Notes: generated by a model not told the origin, from the sequence alone. Counted from the first letter of the stretch, positions 7,806 to 17,224 are shown. The stretch: DNA of 64,000 nt from Fodinibius sediminis (GCF_900182555.1 NZ_FXTH01000003.1:124001-188000), one strand, 5' to 3'. A program made the numbers and translations.

Positions 7806-9291
7806 AAAGAGCTCCTCCTGATCCCTCTTTGGTTAACACTTCTTTTCTTAAGACCCGCAGCCTACTGTTTTATTTCAGCTTTTTATACAAAATGGGGCGA
7901 TCCAGCGGATTGCTCATCAGTCCAGTTACAGCATCCTGTCTGTAATTCCATTCCTTGCCGGGATGAGAGGGTAGAATTCAATTCGGTTTTCATGGGGATT
8001 GTCCGGAGGAAACAGATTGCCAAACCCTTGATTAGGGGCCTGCAGGCGGAATCGCCCCTGATTGTAATCCTTTTTGACTGACTATAGTATGGCATCTAGT
8101 ATACAGTCGTGAACGGGAGGAGCTTCCTGCCCTGCTGTTCCAGGCATCGGATACCGTATGATGGTACTCTCCCATGAAAATGAGAACATGATCCCCCCGC
8201 CGGGCAGTCACAATTACCCCCATAAAACTGGGGCAAAGACAAGGGAGCGGTCACGACAGGCCGCGGGCTCGTGTCAACCGGAATGGTACAGGTAACCTCT
8301 TTTGGTCGGCCGGGTCAGCGGCTCCCGTGACTGCTGAGCGTTATACGCTTGAAGTTCAACCTCTACATCCGCATGGAGGTAAATCTCATAGCTGGCGATA
8401 GGTATGGGAAAATCCATTTTCGGAGTACCTTCAGATCCAATAATAGCTTCTTTGACCAAAACTTCTACAGCCAGTGCTTCAGAATTAATTGTGAGTTAAT
8501 TCATTCGTCTCTCCGGCAACCCAAAAATATCTCTGTGGGATATTTATCGGTAAGCACTTTATTCTAATAGTTGAATGACTTCTGAGAAGTTTTCTAAACT
8601 GTTCTGTCCTGCAGGCTGGCAAAGCAACAGCTTTTTAGATAGCTGCTGATGGTGTGGTCCCGAAAACTCCGGGTTGTAACAGTAATTGTTACATGGACCT
8701 GCGTTACCGGCTACGCCTCGCCCCCTGTCAGGAGGTCAAGCCCCTGCGGCTTTTAAGTGTGATATTCTTTTTAACGATGAAAAGTACCTGCAGTGATGGC
8801 GTCCTTGGGTTAGGCCCCCGGCCACAAATCGAAGGTCTGAGAGTCTCTGTACCTATTTGCGCCGTTAATTGCAGAGATCTGGCAGTGAGATCAAGCTCCA
8901 ACCTGACTTGGAGTGCTGCAAATATTGATACACTGCCGGCATTCCCTTCCGTATGACGTGAACACCTGGGATCTGCCCAATAACCCTTGACCGACTCATT
9001 GATAGAGACTGGATACTGCAGGATTTTTTGCCTGTGAATACTGCTAAATGGTTCCAGATGCAGACAGGAGACCGTATGCATCGGTGTACGTGGTGATCTG
9101 TTGGAGCGCGGTTGGCAGGAGTGTAACCAATAACGGGACACGGATACAGGAAAAGGGGCAGAGAGGAGTTGATTTTCAGCGGTTGCTTTCAGGAAGTGTT
9201 CAGGGAAGCAAAGGGTGATGTTTCATCAATCCAGCGGCATGAATAGACCGTTGGACCAGCGATCGAATGGGCGGATTAGCAGAAGTACCAT
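7806..9291. other. 1.5 kb with no intact gene; decayed coding remnants
   Basis: No frame in this stretch has a convincing start, length and composition together. Short frames exist on both strands but are rich in Cys, Ser, Arg and Trp, as expected of chance translation. The exception is the minus-strand fragment at 8274-8490, described separately. The region looks like gene decay between the receiver and porin genes. Confidence 0.5.
8274..8490 (-). pseudogene. fragment of a decayed gene, C-terminal part
   Basis: On the minus strand about 70 codons up to a TGA at 8274-8276 have protein-like composition, for example 'MDFPIPIASYEIYLHADVEV'. The frame has no ATG at a sensible place: it is open back to a TAA about 10 codons upstream of a TTG. 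A neighbouring frame continues the plausible sequence for a few codons, suggesting an old frameshift. I do not recognise the family. Confidence 0.3.
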
Positions 9292-9327
9292 AAAAAAAAC
9301 GATGCCACCATATCATGGTGACATCGT
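9292..9327 (-). terminator. intrinsic terminator of the porin gene
   Basis: On the minus strand a 13-bp stem (ACGATG-T-CACCAT paired with ATGGTG-G-CATCGT, GAT loop, one G-T pair) is followed by eight Ts. It lies about 80 bases after the porin stop codon. Confidence 0.9.
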
Positions 9328-9407
9328 TGTAGGGATTAGGGATTAGGAAATGTAATGTTCAGGGCTATAGATGAGTTCTCTTTATGAGTTAGTCAGGACC
9401 TTTTGGG

Positions 9408-10733
9408 TTAGAAACTGATGACGGCTTCAAGCATGACTCCGTCGAATTCTGCGTTGTCATAGGGGCCATCCACGTAAGCTTCGCCGTCGTAGGACTGTTT
9501 TACGTATTCAAGCTTGGCCAGGACGTTTTTGGTGAGGAACCATCCGCCGCCGATGTTGAAGCGGTCGACTTCAAGGTCGCCATTCAGGCTTTCACCATCG
9601 ACGTAGTTGTAGCGTCCGCCGAGGTAGACGTTTTCGTTGGCTCCAAAGCGATAGAGGAGTTCGGCGCCATATTGGTTGTAGGTACGTGAGTCATCGACAC
9701 CATTTTTGATTTTACCCGTTGCATTTTCGTACAGGCCGAAGAATTCAAGACCGCCAACCTTAACGAAGGGGTTAATCATGATGGCTGTCATCTCACCGGC
9801 AGCTGGCGTAGCACCTCGTCCTGGTGTGAAGCTGGGAGCAATGCGACCGCTGCGGAAGTTGCCCGCCTCGATGACGTCGTAGTACCGGGCTCCAGCACGG
9901 TCACCGGAGTACAGATAGATCGATGAAGAGTTGGATACATTGAGGATGGATCCCGTTAAGCGAAGGTGTAATGCATCACCCATTTTTTTCTCATATCCCA
10001 ACTTGCCATACACAGTTGCGTGTGTTTTGATATCTCCGGCTTCCACACTTTGGTTCAGCTTGCCATTGCTAACGCCGAACATGGCCAGCAGGCCTTCGTT
10101 GTAATAATAAAGTTCGCCGGCTACCTCCGTGGTGAAAGAATCCATCAGGTAGTTGCCAACAAAGGGATTGTGGATGGCAAAGGCGTTATCCGATCGACGG
10201 AAGTGGGCATCGCCGTAGTTGAGCTCCATGTGACCTACTTTAATACGGATTTTATCCATCAGTCCGGAAAGCAGTCCCTCCTGAATAAAGTCCAGGCGAT
10301 CTACCTGCATATACCCGCTCTTGACGTAGGCTTCCGTGTGGTGCTGGGAGGTCAGGTAAGTGCGCAGGTGCATACGCAGTCCATCCCCCAGTGCCACGTC
10401 AAGGTCCAGATTTGAAGTAGCGAGGTTGAAGTTGGATTCCAGATCAGGCAAGGTGCTCATTATAGGTTCGCCGTTTTCATCGACCCCTGTTTGCCACGGG
10501 CCGGCATTGTCCTGGCTCAGACCTTGAAACTGCAGCGTGTTGGCCCCGCCAATGCGGACATTTACGCCGTCAAATTCAACGTCGGTTTCGAAGGGAGCTT
10601 CAAACTGGTTGAGTCCCCGCTGATCCGGATACGTATAATATTGTAGATCCCGATCGAATTGTGCGAAAGCACTTCCCGCCATCATGAAGAAGCCGAGAAG
10701 GAATAAGGTGATATATTGTATGGAGGATTTCAT
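9408..10733 (-). CDS. outer-membrane porin-like beta-barrel
   Basis: This 441-residue secreted protein has a signal peptide (residues 1-24, ending A-F-A-Q). Amphipathic beta-strands run through the rest and end in a C-terminal Phe, as outer-membrane barrels do. The organisation resembles the phosphate-selective/DcaP-like porin superfamily seen in Bacteroidota, with an N-terminal globular or coiled part followed by about 16 strands. The substrate is unknown. A PhoX-like phosphatase gene lies upstream on the same strand, which would fit phosphorus acquisition, but this is only context. A -24/-12 promoter candidate at 10862-10877 and paired palindromes at 11006-11051 suggest sigma-54 control. 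It ends at a strong terminator. Confidence 0.75.
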   Translation of the reverse strand: MKSSIQYITLFLLGFFMMAGSAFAQFDRDLQYYTYPDQRGLNQFEAPFETDVEFDGVNVRIGGANTLQFQGLSQDNAGPWQTGVDENGEPIMSTLPDLESNFNLATSNLDLDVALGDGLRMHLRTYLTSQHHTEAYVKSGYMQVDRLDFIQEGLLSGLMDKIRIKVGHMELNYGDAHFRRSDNAFAIHNPFVGNYLMDSFTTEVAGELYYYNEGLLAMFGVSNGKLNQSVEAGDIKTHATVYGKLGYEKKMGDALHLRLTGSILNVSNSSSIYLYSGDRAGARYYDVIEAGNFRSGRIAPSFTPGRGATPAAGEMTAIMINPFVKVGGLEFFGLYENATGKIKNGVDDSRTYNQYGAELLYRFGANENVYLGGRYNYVDGESLNGDLEVDRFNIGGGWFLTKNVLAKLEYVKQSYDGEAYVDGPYDNAEFDGVMLEAVISF

Positions 10734-10861
10734 GATGATACCCTGTTTTGGTTATGTTTAGTTAGTACTTGTTTATTTTAAATTCTGGTCAGTAATTTTC
10801 TTGAATCTCTTTGGCTAGGTATTGGTTTTAACCATCACCATTGTGTTCTATGGGTAATGAT

Positions 10862-10877
10862 TACAACATCTGTTCCA
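10862..10877 (-). promoter_or_regulatory. sigma-54 promoter candidate for the porin
   Basis: The minus strand reads TGGAAC-AGATG-TTGTA. The -24 half is identical to that of the YceI promoter and the spacing is exact. The -12 GC is GT here, so this is weaker than the YceI site. Transcription would start near 10851, leaving a leader of about 118 bases. Confidence 0.5.
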
Positions 10878-11005
10878 AAAAGGTAAGAGCGGGCCAAAAA
10901 AATATGCAGAACCCTCAAAGGGAGGCTTTACGAGCTGTGAGAAAGGGTTTTACAGAATCTTTTTTTTAGAGCGGGAGGAGCCGGATAACCGCAGATATGA
11001 AGGTG

Positions 11006-11051
11006 TTGCAGTATTGCAAGGCTGCAGCAAGAGCCAGATGCAATACTGCAA
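11006..11051. promoter_or_regulatory. paired activator palindromes upstream of the porin
   Basis: TTGCA-GTAT-TGCAA at 11006-11019 and ATGCA-ATAC-TGCAA at 11038-11051 repeat the motif found at 7223-7268. The centres are again 32 bp apart. They lie about 161 and 193 bp upstream of the predicted porin transcription start. Together the two sites also form a 14-bp inverted repeat that could fold into a hairpin after the PhoX-like gene, whose stop is at 11068. Confidence 0.7.
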
Positions 11052-11067
11052 CAAAAGAGAAAAGGGA

Positions 11068-12462
11068 TCAGCCGCGGGCCTTTTCCCAGGGACCCGTGAT
11101 GGCGAGCGTGATGCCGGAGTGCTGGATGTTCATAAACAGCGTCGACCCGTCGGGAGAGAAGGTAGCGCCTGCCAGCTCGGAATTGGATTTGGCGTTGAGA
11201 CCGAGCTTATACACTTGTCCCTCGGGGGTAATGCCGTTAAGGTGTTGTTGTTCCCCGGTATCTTCACAGACAAGCAGGTCGCCCCAGGGAGCAACGGTGA
11301 GATTATCCGCATTTTCGATGATGGTACTGTCCAGTGATTCGACGAAGAGTTCGAGGGTGCCCGGGGCATCCGCTTCTCCGGAAGCAGCTTCGGATGAGCT
11401 GGGCGTATATTTCCAGATTTGTCCCAATTTTTCCGGCCCGCCGTTGGTACAGGCAAAGTAGACGGCATCATTTCCGTACCACATGCCTTCGCCTCGGGCA
11501 AACCGTGCGGCCCCGTCTTCAAAGCCGCGATATCTCAAGTCGTCATCAGGGTTGTCTACATCTTTGACGTCGATCCATTTGCTGTCAAACTTTTGACCTA
11601 CCTCAACGGTTCGTGAGCCCCAGTTCCGGGTGTCAAGGCTGGCATGTCCCCGGATGGCCAGGGCCTGCAATCGTCCACCGTCAAGCAGCTGGCCCGGCGT
11701 ATTGGGGATATACCGGTAGAGCAGTCCTTCTGAATCGTCTTCGGTGAGGTAGACAACCCCGCTGCCGGGATCAACAGCCACCGCTTCATGGTTAAAGCGG
11801 CCCATTGCTTTTATGGGGGTCGGGGTTGCCCGTCCAATTTCAGTACTGGCCGGGACTTCAAAGACGTAGCCGTGACTTTTGGCATAGACGTCATCCGGAT
11901 GGGTAACAATTTCTTCGCAGGTCAGCCAGCTGTTCCAGGGCGTAGCCCCGCCCGCACAGTTGCGCAGGGTGCCCGCCAGGCTTAGAAATTCTCGTACTAC
12001 GGTTTGTGTTTCAGTATCATATACGACCGTTGTAGTACCGCCCTGTCCGGGGTTGTTATCCTGTCCCGGATCATAAAATTCGTTCGCACCTAATTTGTCG
12101 GTGAGGGCAAAATCCTCGCCAAAGGCACTTTCGGCTCCTCCCTTGGCGGCATTAACCTCGTGATTGCGGATCAGGATAGTAAGCCCGTCCGGTCCGGGGA
12201 ATGTGGCCATACCATCCGGCCGGTGGGGTACATACAGTCCATCATCCATCTTGTCGCCAAAGGTGGAAATAATTTTATAGGAAAACCCCTCTGGAAGGTC
12301 AAAAAGTCCGTTGGGATCGGCTTTCAGCGAGCCAAAAGGTTCCGTGATAAGTCGTGTGGGGGCTCCTTCGGATGTGCTGCACCCGCTAAAAATGTACAGC
12401 CCTGAAAATCCGAGGGTAAGCGCTCCGGCCTGTTTTAAAAAGTGTTTGCGCGAAATCGACAT
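11068..12462 (-). CDS. PhoX-family (DUF839) alkaline phosphatase-like protein
   Basis: This 464-residue exported beta-propeller protein belongs to the PhoX/DUF839 family, known as Ca/Fe-dependent alkaline phosphatases. The N-terminus has a Tat-like motif S-R-K-H-F-L-K (residues 4-10, with RK instead of RR) and then a lipobox-like F-S-G-C at 25-28. It is probably a Tat-exported lipoprotein. Family landmarks are 'RNHEVN', 'GTLRNCAGG.TPWNSWLTCEE' (split here by one residue), 'GRFNHEAVAVDP', 'YLTEDD' and a C-terminal 'ITGPW'. The predicted role is release of phosphate from organic esters at the cell surface or periplasm. Some DUF839 proteins have no known activity. The downstream neighbour is a porin on the same strand with its own promoter. 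Confidence 0.85.
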   Translation of the reverse strand: MSISRKHFLKQAGALTLGFSGLYIFSGCSTSEGAPTRLITEPFGSLKADPNGLFDLPEGFSYKIISTFGDKMDDGLYVPHRPDGMATFPGPDGLTILIRNHEVNAAKGGAESAFGEDFALTDKLGANEFYDPGQDNNPGQGGTTTVVYDTETQTVVREFLSLAGTLRNCAGGATPWNSWLTCEEIVTHPDDVYAKSHGYVFEVPASTEIGRATPTPIKAMGRFNHEAVAVDPGSGVVYLTEDDSEGLLYRYIPNTPGQLLDGGRLQALAIRGHASLDTRNWGSRTVEVGQKFDSKWIDVKDVDNPDDDLRYRGFEDGAARFARGEGMWYGNDAVYFACTNGGPEKLGQIWKYTPSSSEAASGEADAPGTLELFVESLDSTIIENADNLTVAPWGDLLVCEDTGEQQHLNGITPEGQVYKLGLNAKSNSELAGATFSPDGSTLFMNIQHSGITLAITGPWEKARG

Positions 12463-12576
12463 GTTATCCTAATTCCTGGTTCAAATACTTGTTACTGGCT
12501 ATAGAATAATAAATGGAATGTTACCAAAAAGTAAAAGACAGATTATCTTTTGGATATCCTGACTGTATATTCCGCA

Positions 12577-12621
12577 CTGTCTCCGGCCGTTCAGCCGCTC
12601 ATGGGCCACGGCCGGAAACAG
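12577..12621 (-). terminator. hairpin after the RND pump gene
   Basis: CTGTCTCCGGCCGT (12577-12590) pairs with ACGGCCGGAAACAG (12608-12621), 13 of 14 positions, around a 17-base loop. It sits just past the RND stop codon on the minus strand. There is no T-run after it, so it may be a 3' stabiliser or a factor-assisted terminator. Confidence 0.5.
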
Positions 12622-12623
12622 CC

Positions 12624-15600
12624 TCAGGCCTTGGCCGGCTTGATCTTCTCACCGCCACTGAAAGGTATCCAGCTCTTGGCCTTGATCTTCGCCAGGGCAT
12701 GTTCGGCTGCTACGTATACCACCGGGATGAATATCAGGGTTACAAGCGTGGAGGCTGTGAGTCCGCCGATGACCACCCGAGCCAGGGAGGCCTGGAGCTC
12801 GGCCCCTGATCCGAGTCCGAATGAAAGGGGGAGCAGGCCCAGGACAGTGGTGAGCGTCGTCATCAGTATGGGGCGCAGGCGCAGCTTGCCCGAGTGGATG
12901 ACCGCCTGGCGAATGTTCATATTATGCTCGCGGCGCATTAGATTGATATAATCAACGAGCACAATGGCGTTGTTGACCACAATGCCAATCAGCATCACAA
13001 TGCCCATCATGCTTTGCATGTTGATAGTGGTACCGGTAATTAGCAGCGTAGGGATGACGCCAATAATGGCCAGTGGTACTGAAAACATCACTACCAGTGG
13101 GTCAAAGAAGCGTTCAAACTGGGCCGCCATGACCATGTAGATGAGAATCAGTGCCATGATGATGGAAAGACGGAAGTCGGCTGCCGCCTTCTGCTGCTCT
13201 TCATATTCTCCACCGTAGACAATCGAGAAACCGTCGGGAAGCTGCATGTCGGAAAGCCTGGCCTGAATTTTTTCTACGGCTTCGCCGAGGGGCACCCCGC
13301 TTTCAAGGTTGGCGGAAATATAGGAAACCCGCTGGCTGTTAATCCGGTTGATATCTGTAGGTCCACGGCCCTTGTTCTTGGTAACAACGGCTGATACCGG
13401 TAATACCTCGCCCCCGGGGGTACGGATGGAAATGTTTTCAAGGTCCGTGGTGCTCAGGCGGTCTTCCGGTCGCAGTCGGACCGTAATGGGAAATTCGTCG
13501 CCACCTACGCGGAATGTGCCGGCGCGACTCCCTCCTACATTGGTTTGGATGACCTGGGCGACTTCACGAACGGAAAGCCCCAGGTCGGCAATTTTTTCGC
13601 GGTTGAAAACGAAATTCTGTTCCGGGCGCCCCTCCCGGCGGTCAGTACGTACGCCTGTGACTTCCGGGATCTCTTCCATTCGTCGTTTAATCTCTTCGGA
13701 AATTGACTTCGCCTGTTCCAGGTTGTAGCCGCGAAGCTGAACTTCTACGGCTTCTCCGCCCCCTGATCCGAAAAGCCGACGCAGGATCCACAGCCCGGAT
13801 TGCGCACTGACCCGGATGTCGCCGCCTGGCACCAGGCCAGACACGTTTTCGCGGATCTGGTCGGCAATTTTGGAGGTGCTCATGGATCGCTCGGAAGCCT
13901 CAACCATCGCGATTTCAACCTCTGCCCGTCCATCGCGCACATCCGTAGTAATATGCTCTACATTTTCCATCGGGAGATTCGCACGAACCACTTTTTCCAG
14001 TTCCTGCAGGTATTCGTTCTGAACCGCAATATTGGTTCCTTCAGCCATCATGAAATCCACGTCAATTTCATCGGCATCGGATTGTGGAGCCAGCTCTACC
14101 GGTATGAGCGGAATGAGCAGCACACAGGTCAAAACCAACCCTCCGGTTACAGCAAAAACCAGTGGTTTGCGCTTGAGGGTTTGATCAATGAGCTTGGCAT
14201 ATTTATGTTCCATGATGGCAAAAATGCGCTGGAACCAGTTCTTTTTCTGCGCTCCCCTGGAATCGGCAGGCTGGATCGTCAGAAACTTGCTGCAGAGCAT
14301 GGGCACCAGGGTGAGGGCCACAAACAGCGAACAGACGAGGGCAAAGACCACCACCAGGGCCAGCTGCTGGAAGATGGATCCCGAGATCGTCTGCATGAAT
14401 ACAACCGGCAGAAAGATGACCGAGGTCGTAATAGTGGAGGCCACGATCGCGCCCCCGACTTCTCGTGTACCCACCAGGGCACTGGCCTTGAGTTCCTTGC
14501 CCCGTTCTTCCCGAAGGCGAATAATATTTTCAAGTACGACAATGGCATTGTCTACAATAAGTCCAACTCCGAGTGCAAGTCCCCCAAAACTCATTTGATT
14601 GAGAGTTAGTCCATTAAAATAGAGAAGTGCAAAAGTGGCAATAATGGAAATAGGAATCGAAACGGCAATAATAAAAGTTGATGAGCCATTCCTTAAAAAC
14701 AGGTATAACACGACAATAGCGAGCAAGGCTCCCCAGACGGCCGAATTCTGGACGTTGTCAATTGAATTCTGGATGAATTCACTTTGGTCCGTGGTCACGA
14801 AAAGGTTCATATCCCTGCGTTCCGAATTGACCTGCTCGATCTCATCCCGGATTTCTTCGGCAACGGCAACGGTATTGGCCCCGGTTTGCTTACGGATACC
14901 AAAACGAACCATTGGCTTTTTATCAATCGTTACCAGCCGGTTCAGGTCTTCGTAACCCCAGCGTACTTCGGCAACATCTTTGACGCGGATGGGTTTACCC
15001 TCTTGCATGACGATAATAGTATTGGCAATCTGGTCGATAGACTCGTATTCGCCAAGGGTACGCACATACAGCTGCTGTACGCCGGAATTAACGTTGCCTC
15101 CCGGAAGATTCACATTCTCACTGGCAATGGCCTGCTGTACCTGGGCGGATGATAGCCCACTGGCAATAAGGCGGTCGCGTTTGATTTCGATGTGGACTTC
15201 CTTGTAAACGCCGCCCCAGATATCAATAGAGCCAACCCCGGCAATCTGTTCAAAGCGCTTGGTTACTTCACGTTCGAGTACCTGTGTAAGTTCCTGCAGG
15301 TTCATCTCTGAATTTGCTCCAACAATAACGATCGGAAAGTTATTGGGATCAAACTTCCATATCCGCGGCGGTTCGGCTTCTGGAGGGAGTTCGTCGCGCA
15401 CCCGATCCAGGGCCGCACGGATGTCGTTGGCTGCAACGTCGATATCGGTGCCCTGTGCAAATTCGAGTGTTACGCGGCTTCGGCCTTCTGAGGAGCTCGA
15501 TCGCACCCGCTCTACGCCCGGCACTCCGGCAATGGTGTTTTCAATACGCTGGGTAATGATTTTTTCAATCTCCTCTGATCCCACATTGGGGTACTCTGTG

Positions 15601-15743
15601 GCAACCGTCAGCTGAGGATATTCCACGGGAGGCAGAAGATCCACCGGTAAGTAGCGAAAAGACATCACCCCGAGCACGATGATGATGAGAAATAACATTG
15701 TTGTGGCAATGGGCCGCTCGACAGCCGTTTCAGTCAGTTTCAT
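12624..15743 (-). CDS. RND efflux transporter, HAE-1/AcrB type
   Basis: This 1039-residue inner-membrane pump shows the full RND architecture: TM1 at residues 12-32, a large periplasmic porter domain, TM2-6 (about 335-470), a second porter domain and TM8-12 (about 850-1010). Motifs include 'GLALGVGLIVDNAIVVLEN' in TM4, where the aspartate belongs to the proton relay, and 'GIVMLIGIVVNNAIVLVDY' in TM10. The length and start 'ERPIATTMLFLIII' fit hydrophobe/amphiphile efflux (HAE-1) rather than heavy-metal RND. It lies 54 bases after the adaptor gene and should form a tripartite pump with it. No TolC-like gene is adjacent, so the outer-membrane channel must come from elsewhere. Substrates are unknown. 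Confidence 0.93.
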   Translation of the reverse strand: MKLTETAVERPIATTMLFLIIIVLGVMSFRYLPVDLLPPVEYPQLTVATEYPNVGSEEIEKIITQRIENTIAGVPGVERVRSSSSEGRSRVTLEFAQGTDIDVAANDIRAALDRVRDELPPEAEPPRIWKFDPNNFPIVIVGANSEMNLQELTQVLEREVTKRFEQIAGVGSIDIWGGVYKEVHIEIKRDRLIASGLSSAQVQQAIASENVNLPGGNVNSGVQQLYVRTLGEYESIDQIANTIIVMQEGKPIRVKDVAEVRWGYEDLNRLVTIDKKPMVRFGIRKQTGANTVAVAEEIRDEIEQVNSERRDMNLFVTTDQSEFIQNSIDNVQNSAVWGALLAIVVLYLFLRNGSSTFIIAVSIPISIIATFALLYFNGLTLNQMSFGGLALGVGLIVDNAIVVLENIIRLREERGKELKASALVGTREVGGAIVASTITTSVIFLPVVFMQTISGSIFQQLALVVVFALVCSLFVALTLVPMLCSKFLTIQPADSRGAQKKNWFQRIFAIMEHKYAKLIDQTLKRKPLVFAVTGGLVLTCVLLIPLIPVELAPQSDADEIDVDFMMAEGTNIAVQNEYLQELEKVVRANLPMENVEHITTDVRDGRAEVEIAMVEASERSMSTSKIADQIRENVSGLVPGGDIRVSAQSGLWILRRLFGSGGGEAVEVQLRGYNLEQAKSISEEIKRRMEEIPEVTGVRTDRREGRPEQNFVFNREKIADLGLSVREVAQVIQTNVGGSRAGTFRVGGDEFPITVRLRPEDRLSTTDLENISIRTPGGEVLPVSAVVTKNKGRGPTDINRINSQRVSYISANLESGVPLGEAVEKIQARLSDMQLPDGFSIVYGGEYEEQQKAAADFRLSIIMALILIYMVMAAQFERFFDPLVVMFSVPLAIIGVIPTLLITGTTINMQSMMGIVMLIGIVVNNAIVLVDYINLMRREHNMNIRQAVIHSGKLRLRPILMTTLTTVLGLLPLSFGLGSGAELQASLARVVIGGLTASTLVTLIFIPVVYVAAEHALAKIKAKSWIPFSGGEKIKPAKA

Positions 15744-15797
15744 AACAGTAGGGGTTTAACAGTCATAACACAGATGTAGATTAAGGATGCCTGCACG

Positions 15798-17093
15798 TTA
15801 TTGATTCTCCAGCACGCGCTGCAGCAAGTCCTGGCGCTGCAATCCCTGCAATGCCAAAATCCGCTCCCAGGAGCTGGCGCGCACCCGGGCCTCCCCGGAA
15901 CCTGTCGCAAGAAGGTCCTGTCCGACAGTGATAACCCAGCTGCCGGATTCAACTCCGGCGATGCCGATTTCAAACCGGCCTTCCGCAATGACATCCACTT
16001 CCTGAAATTGCACTTCCGTCGGCTCCGTGAGAGGCGGAAGGCTTGAAGAGTCGGTTTGCTGTGCCGGCTCTATTTCGCTGCTCAGCGAGGTGGCAACGTA
16101 AACACCTTCCTGTCCGGTATTGGGATCCGTGAAAAGGGCACTGGTGGGGATGATGGTTGCCTGCTGACTTTCTCCATACAGAATATCAACTGGGACAAAC
16201 ATGCCCGGTCTGAGGGTCTGACTCTCATTGGAGACATCGATCTCCCCTTCTGTGCTCCGGGTGATATTATTCAGGAATGGGGAAATACGCGAGAGTTCTG
16301 CTTCAATAACGTCGCGGTTCTCTCCGGATCCGGTATAGATCCGGGCTGTCTGTCCAATTTCCAGCTCGTCGAGCATTTCGTCGGTCAATACCACCTCGAC
16401 GCGCAGGTTGTTCAGGTCACCAATCGTAAAAAGAGGTGAGTTGGGCCCCACCTGCATGCCCACCTCCGCATTACGCTGGCCTACCGATCCATCAATGGGA
16501 GCCCGGATTACCGTCTTGGACAACAGCTCCTGTTGTTCCTGCAGGCTCGATTCGGATTGTTCAAGCTGGGCTTTCGCCAGCTCGATATCAGCTTCTGCAG
16601 AAGCCATCTGAGCCTCTATTGTTTCCATCTCCATGTCACTTGAAAGATTCCGTTCACTCAGCTGACGGGTCCGTTTGTATCGGGCATCCAGTTCGCGGTA
16701 CCGGGCCTCAGCCTGCTTAAGCCGTGCCTGGTTGATACGGTAGCTGGCCCGCGCCTGTTCGACCTGTTCGCGATACTGGCGATCTTCCAGCGAGATGATT
16801 GGATCGCCCTTGGCCACGGCATCTCCATTTTGGACGTGAATCTGTGCAACTTTACCAGATATTTCCGGGTAGAGGGCAACCTGGTTTTCGGCAACGACGG
16901 TACCGCTTAGCCGTTCAGATAACGGCAGAGACCCATATCGGGCTTGTACTGCTTCCACAGCGGGTATGGAAGCAGTACTGGGACCCCCTGCATTTTCGCT
17001 GTTTCCTGACTCGCCATAGCAGGATACCAGCATCAGAGCGGCCAAAACCAGAGCCATTTTTTGGGTTGAAAGACTAGCCTTGGGAAGGTTCAT
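15798..17093 (-). CDS. RND periplasmic adaptor lipoprotein (MFP/HlyD family)
   Basis: This 431-residue membrane-fusion protein links the RND pump to an outer-membrane channel. A signal peptide ends in the lipobox L-V-S-C (Cys at 25), predicting a lipid anchor. A barrel-sandwich half 'YPEISGKVAQIHVQNGDAV' is near residue 75 and the returning half 'VIRAPIDGSVGQ' near 196. They flank a long coiled-coil hairpin (about 110-190). A beta-barrel and membrane-proximal domain follow. It is the first gene of the pump operon. Upstream lie a palindrome (17135-17156) and a direct repeat like that of the two-component regulon (17225-17242). Confidence 0.92.
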   Translation of the reverse strand: MNLPKASLSTQKMALVLAALMLVSCYGESGNSENAGGPSTASIPAVEAVQARYGSLPLSERLSGTVVAENQVALYPEISGKVAQIHVQNGDAVAKGDPIISLEDRQYREQVEQARASYRINQARLKQAEARYRELDARYKRTRQLSERNLSSDMEMETIEAQMASAEADIELAKAQLEQSESSLQEQQELLSKTVIRAPIDGSVGQRNAEVGMQVGPNSPLFTIGDLNNLRVEVVLTDEMLDELEIGQTARIYTGSGENRDVIEAELSRISPFLNNITRSTEGEIDVSNESQTLRPGMFVPVDILYGESQQATIIPTSALFTDPNTGQEGVYVATSLSSEIEPAQQTDSSSLPPLTEPTEVQFQEVDVIAEGRFEIGIAGVESGSWVITVGQDLLATGSGEARVRASSWERILALQGLQRQDLLQRVLENQ

Positions 17094-17134
17094 TCGTTAT
17101 TGTAATAGAAATTCAGATTGTGTTATTTAACAGG

Positions 17135-17156
17135 CATGCTGTTTGAATACAGCATG
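17135..17156. promoter_or_regulatory. palindromic operator candidate upstream of the RND operon
   Basis: CATGCTGT (17135-17142) and ACAGCATG (17149-17156) form a perfect 8-bp inverted repeat with a 6-base centre, 42-63 bp upstream of the adaptor start codon. The position suits a repressor overlapping the promoter. No local repressor gene is adjacent. Confidence 0.4.
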
Positions 17157-17224
17157 TTGAATTTTACTTAAAAGAACGATCAAGAGATGTAATAACTTGT
17201 TAGATAGTAAAGAAACGAATTAAT

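Noticed and set aside
8654-9141. Open frames of 100 and 137 codons on opposite strands
   Set aside because: Each has a chance-like composition with many Cys, Arg and Ser residues and no ribosome-binding site. They are kept only as part of the decayed region.
13800-14609. 269-codon plus-strand open frame inside the RND pump gene
   Set aside because: It lies wholly antisense to a strongly conserved RND gene, and its composition (His-, Gly- and Arg-rich) is that of a reverse-complement shadow.
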